Position numbers and translations under genes: made by a program. Source: UBA5951 sp012269555 (GTDB taxonomy: Bacteria; Pseudomonadota; Alphaproteobacteria; Puniceispirillales; Puniceispirillaceae). Taken from it: DNA of 9,340 nt. Position 1 is the first letter of the stretch. The number at the start of each line of letters is the position of its first letter. Shown piece by piece: positions 6,876-9,340 of the stretch. Under the pieces are notes generated by a model, which worked only from the letters and a program-made list of their open reading frames with translations, did no database searches and was not told the origin of the DNA. Location of the stretch: NCBI GenBank assembly GCA_038147755.1, contig JAYQTS010000021.1:1-9340 (forward strand), in the 5' to 3' direction.

Positions 6876-7253
6876 ATGATAGAAATAATTAAAACAGATA
6901 AAGCACCAGCTTCCACCTCTCCTGTATCACAGGGAACAAAAGGAGCGGGGATGGTATTTATTGGTGGCCAAATGCCTAGAGATATGTCGACCGGCAAAAT
7001 AGTTGAAGGTGCAGTCAACCAAGCTCGTCTTTCCCTTGAACATTGTATTACTATACTTCGTGAAGCTGGGTCTGACGTCGAAGATGTTTTGCTGGCTGTT
7101 GTTTATATGACAGACCTATCTGAAAAAGATGCGGTCAATTTAGTATTTTCAGAAGTTTTTGGAAACAGACCCCCAACGAGAAACCTTGTCGAAGTATCAG
7201 ATATCGGAGAAGGTACTATTGTTGAAATAGCATTAACGGCAATAGCACATTAA
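6876..7253 (+). CDS. RidA/YjgF family protein (enamine/imine deaminase-like)
   Basis: RidA proteins are small trimeric enzymes that hydrolyse reactive enamine/imine intermediates produced by PLP enzymes and amine oxidation. This 125-residue protein shows the family pattern: SPVSQGTK near 15-22, IGGQMPRDMSTGKIV (29-43), and RPPTRNLVEV with the key Arg at R102. The late segment GTIVEIALTAIA holds E117. The conserved Tyr of the PYSQ motif is absent (V17-S18), so it may belong to a RidA subgroup other than the archetype. GGAG seven to eight bases upstream supports the start, and the gene follows the dehydrogenase stop by 15 bases. Its company with two aminotransferases suggests it protects against or helps process an imine in this pathway. 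It is intact although flanked by broken genes. Confidence 0.9.
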   Translation: MIEIIKTDKAPASTSPVSQGTKGAGMVFIGGQMPRDMSTGKIVEGAVNQARLSLEHCITILREAGSDVEDVLLAVVYMTDLSEKDAVNLVFSEVFGNRPPTRNLVEVSDIGEGTIVEIALTAIAH

Positions 7254-7263
7254 GAGGGTTTTA

Positions 7264-7914
7264 TTATGAATAAACGAGGGATGCTTTTTCAATGTTTTCT
7301 AGAACATGTTTTTCTGTAAATAATCGAGCATCTAATAAATTATTCTGCTCAATAAAATTTACTATTTGTTCATGATAAGTAAGAGACCTTCTAGAGGGAA
7401 GAGAATGATGCATAAGTTGATATCTAACAGGAAGAGAGACTTCGTTTACAAGTGCGATTGTTTTCTTGAGTATATCATTATTAGCGAAATCAATTATTTG
7501 TTGATGAAAAAAAATATTTTCCTGAAAATAATCAACGATGTTATTTTTTTTAAAGGAAGTTTCCATTCTTTTGTTAGACTCTTTGAGCGTTTTTATCAAA
7601 CTACCAAGCTCTTTATTTTCAAGTTCCATAATAACAAGCCCCTCAAGGTTGGCCCTAAGGGTGTATATTTGTCTAATCTGCATTGGAGTATAATCACGAA
7701 CTTTAAAACCCTTGCGTGGTTGGTGAACGACCAACCCTGTCTGCAACAAAAGGCGCAAAGACTCTCTTATCGGCCCCCTAGAGGAACCAAAGCGAAGACT
7801 GATTTCTTCCTCTCTAAGAGTTTGGTTTGGTTTGAGAGTTCCATTTATAATTCCTTCACGAAGGTCAGTGAATATATAATCGGAAATCGTCGTTGGAAGC
7901 TTGGGTAACAGCAT
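7264..7914 (-). CDS. GntR-family transcriptional regulator, FCD (FadR-type) subfamily
   Basis: A metabolite-responsive DNA-binding regulator of 216 residues. The N-terminal winged helix-turn-helix (about 7-72) has the GntR pattern IINGTLKPNQTLREEEISLRF, then SSRGPIRESLRLL and the wing GLVVHQPRKGF. The C-terminal FCD ligand domain (about 80-205) shows R87...E91 and the metal-site histidines H137 (FFH), H181 (YHEQIV) and H203 (EKHV). ATG at 7914 is chosen; an in-frame TTG at 7923 would add three residues, and neither has a clear ribosome binding site. It is convergent to the RidA gene (10 bases apart) and divergent from the ATPase gene, so it most likely controls one or both transcription units. 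FCD regulators often sense organic acids or amino acids; the effector here is unknown. Confidence 0.9.
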   Translation of the reverse strand: MLLPKLPTTISDYIFTDLREGIINGTLKPNQTLREEEISLRFGSSRGPIRESLRLLLQTGLVVHQPRKGFKVRDYTPMQIRQIYTLRANLEGLVIMELENKELGSLIKTLKESNKRMETSFKKNNIVDYFQENIFFHQQIIDFANNDILKKTIALVNEVSLPVRYQLMHHSLPSRRSLTYHEQIVNFIEQNNLLDARLFTEKHVLENIEKASLVYS

Positions 7915-7975
7915 ATTTATCAATTATAATTAAAACTACAAGAAAATTTAATTCAAAATTTACGGTAAGTCAAAG
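7915..7975. promoter_or_regulatory. Divergent intergenic region between the GntR regulator and ATPase genes
   Basis: This 61-base gap must hold or adjoin promoters for both genes. The 10-bp palindrome AATTATAATT (7922-7931) contains a perfect TATAAT on the plus strand (7925-7930), with TTGGGT at 7901-7906 (18-base spacing) as a possible -35 inside the regulator gene. The palindrome reads the same on the minus strand, but there it lies only about nine bases from the regulator start and has no good -35. It is a plausible operator position for the adjacent GntR protein, but the palindrome is pure A/T. Confidence 0.35.
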
Positions 7976-8485
7976 ATGTCTATGAAGTTAAAGAATATTA
8001 CAAAAAAATTTGGTAAAACAATAGCGGTAGATGACGTATCTATTGAAATTAAAACTGGTGAGTTCTTAACTTTATTAGGCCCCTCTGGTTGCGGTAAAAC
8101 AACAATCTTGAGAATAATTGCGGGGTTAGAGAACGTAACTAGTGGTCATGTTTTTCTAGAAGATGATGAGATTACCCATTTAAATCCTACCAAGAGAGAC
8201 ATTTCTATCATGTTTCAAGATTACGCGCTGTTTCCGCACATGAGCATATGCGACAACGTATCGTATGGTCTTCGCATGCGGGGTATTAAAAAAGCTGAAC
8301 GAGACAAACAAGCAATTGATTGGCTAGAGACGATGCAACTCTCCTCAGTGCAAAATAGATTTCCATCTGAACTTTCCGGTGGTCAAAGGCAAAGAGTTGC
8401 ATTAGCAAGAGCTCTTATTACGAACCCAAAAATACTTTTACTTGATGAACCGTTAAGGCGTTGGATGCCAATCTCTTCGTATTAG
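7976..8485 (+). CDS. PotA-like ABC transporter ATPase, truncated N-terminal portion
   Basis: This encodes the nucleotide-binding subunit expected to energise the PotB/PotC-like permeases. Walker A GPSGCGKTT is at 35-43, the Q-loop at MFQDYALFP (Q81), the signature LSGGQ at 133-137, and Walker B LLLDEP at 154-159. Immediately after LLLDEPL the frame breaks: RRWMPISSY and a stop replace the expected D-loop SALD. A one-base loss at about 8457 accounts for this, because GCG TTG GAT GCC AAT (ALDAN) follows in the next frame. The 169-residue product lacks the D-loop, the H-loop His and the regulatory domain, and should not hydrolyse ATP productively. Family members are usually about 350-380 residues; the whole repaired gene, ending at 9015, would fit that. 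Confidence 0.85.
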   Translation: MSMKLKNITKKFGKTIAVDDVSIEIKTGEFLTLLGPSGCGKTTILRIIAGLENVTSGHVFLEDDEITHLNPTKRDISIMFQDYALFPHMSICDNVSYGLRMRGIKKAERDKQAIDWLETMQLSSVQNRFPSELSGGQRQRVALARALITNPKILLLDEPLRRWMPISSY

Positions 8486-9015
8486 ACTTTATTTGTTAAG
8501 AAGAATTCACAAGCAAGTTGGGACAACATTTGTATGTACATGACCAAGAAGAGGCAAATGGCATTAAGCGATAGAATTGCCATTTTGAAGGACGGCCAAA
8601 TAGAACAAATTGGGACTCCAAATGAGCTTTATGACAAACCTACTTCAGAATTTGTAGCAAATTTCTTTGGGAACTGTGCTTATGGCCGTTGAACGTGATG
8701 CCAAAGACAAAACAAAAGCTTCCTAGTCGATACTAATGTGCAATGCAAAACGAATATAGCTAAGAAATCAAACAAAGATTATGCAGTTATTCGGCCTGAA
8801 TTCTGAAATTTCAAATGATAATAAAAACCAAAAACTATTTGAATGGACGAAAGTGCCTGATATATACTAACTAAGGGAGCCAGTAACCAGGTAACCGTAG
8901 AGTTTGAGAATTAGTCATTGATTTAAACGTTCCACGAAAGCAAAAACTTCCCAGTATAAATGGAAATGTTCAAATCAAACTATTACAATCTAATTTACAT
9001 TCAATAACCAACTAA
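8456..9015 (+). pseudogene. PotA-like ATPase, C-terminal remnant with many indels
   Basis: Homology continues through several frames. ALDAN is followed by LRIRL after two extra bases near 8473-8477. RRIHKQVGTTFV then loses about five bases where VYVTHD is expected (8535-8540), and an extra A lies at 8556-8558. A clean stretch follows, MALSDRIAILKDGQ to FVANFFGN, up to about 8675. Further shifts fall near 8680 (extra T), 8723 (missing base) and 8802-8804 (extra base). Several more lie at 8850-8876, and a T is missing near 8911. Between them are VIRPE, QVTVEFEN and finally VIDLNVPRKQKLP to the end SITN and TAA at 9013-9015. The C-terminal regulatory (TOBE-type) domain is thus recognisable. There are about ten lesions in 460 bases, not all in homopolymers. 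This is real decay or a very poor consensus. Confidence 0.7.
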
Positions 9016-9019
9016 AACT

Positions 9020-9340
9020 ATGAAAGAGCTATCCTTAACAAAGAAATTTGAAAGCACAGCGGTTAATACTTTTAGATTGTCGGATACACCCCCAATTTTC
9101 GTTAGAGGGGAAGGACCTTGGTTGTTTACAGAGGACAATCAAAAATATCTGGATCTTGTTTGTGGTTCAGCTACCACCAATTTGGGTCACAATCATCCTT
9201 CTCAAAAATTTGCGATCAGTGAGGCCTTGAAATCTGGTATTTTTCATACTGGAACTCGTTTGATCTCCCCCCTCCGAAATGAGTTATATTCTTCTTTAAG
9301 TCATTTTCTGGGTTTAGAAGATATTTCAATACATTTAGCG
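9020..9340 (+). CDS. Class III PLP-dependent aminotransferase, N-terminal fragment (runs off window)
   Basis: The first 107 codons are open to the window edge. The sequence is typical of the class III (acetylornithine/GABA/diaminobutyrate) aminotransferases. It shows a GEGPWLFTEDNQKYLDL strand pair (30-46, Trp in the place where many members have WLxDxDGxxYxD), CGSATTNLGHNHP (48-60), and a following GTRLISPLRNEL segment. The catalytic lysine region lies beyond the window, so substrate specificity cannot be judged. Members often use omega-amino acids or diamines, which fits an amine-degradation locus. It starts four bases after the ATPase stop with no obvious ribosome binding site, suggesting that ATPase and aminotransferase share a transcript. 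No lesion is seen in this part. Confidence 0.85.
   Translation, partial: MKELSLTKKFESTAVNTFRLSDTPPIFVRGEGPWLFTEDNQKYLDLVCGSATTNLGHNHPSQKFAISEALKSGIFHTGTRLISPLRNELYSSLSHFLGLEDISIHLA

Noticed and set aside
7366..7908. A 180-codon open frame on the plus strand.
   Set aside because: It is wholly antisense to the well-supported GntR gene and shows no family resemblance.
9048..9230. A 60-codon plus-strand open frame near the window end.
   Set aside because: It is out of frame with the class III aminotransferase that covers the same bases from 9020.
1..9340. tRNA, rRNA, CRISPR arrays, insertion sequences and phage genes.
   Set aside because: I looked for regularly spaced repeats, transposase motifs, terminal inverted repeats and tRNA-like cloverleafs and saw none.

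Overview
The window is AT-rich (roughly 35-38% G+C by eye) and gene-dense. Its short or overlapping gene junctions, Tat-exported binding protein and PotABCD-type importer fit a free-living, probably marine proteobacterium, perhaps an alphaproteobacterium. That placement is inference from gene content and composition only; no rRNA or marker gene is present.

Layout. Bases 1-186 are non-coding and hold a candidate promoter and small dyads. The plus strand then carries a Tat-signal PotD-like substrate-binding protein (199-1341), a perfect 14-bp stem-loop (1351-1379), a tandem two-domain cyclase (1394-2740, split by an in-frame TAA at 2162), PotB-type (2745-3590) and PotC-type (3587-4402) permeases, a class I/II aminotransferase (4420-5502), an aldehyde dehydrogenase (5492-6860, broken by four one-base indels), and a RidA-family protein (6876-7253). 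A GntR/FCD regulator lies convergent to this operon (7264-7914, minus strand). Divergent from the regulator is a PotA-type ATPase (7976-9015) that is intact through Walker B and then riddled with indels. It is followed by the first 107 codons of a class III aminotransferase, which runs off the window.

How the genes could work together. The importer would bring in a small, probably amine-containing compound. The cyclase-family protein, a metal hydrolase related to kynurenine formamidase, may open an amide or lactam bond. The aminotransferases would remove amino groups, the aldehyde dehydrogenase would oxidise a resulting semialdehyde, and RidA would clear reactive enamine or imine intermediates. 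The GntR/FCD protein is the obvious candidate regulator. The substrate is not identified. Two positions corresponding to polyamine-contacting residues of PotD appear changed in the binding protein, so a ligand other than putrescine or spermidine is possible.

Main caution. Three genes (cyclase, aldehyde dehydrogenase, ATPase) carry stops or frameshifts, while the genes between them are clean. The aldehyde dehydrogenase lesions all fall in short homopolymers, which looks like sequencing error. The ATPase lesions are denser and more varied. Whether this is a decaying pathway or a locally poor consensus cannot be settled from the sequence alone. The most distinctive element is the fused tandem cyclase, whose first domain has lost most of its metal ligands while the second keeps the full set.
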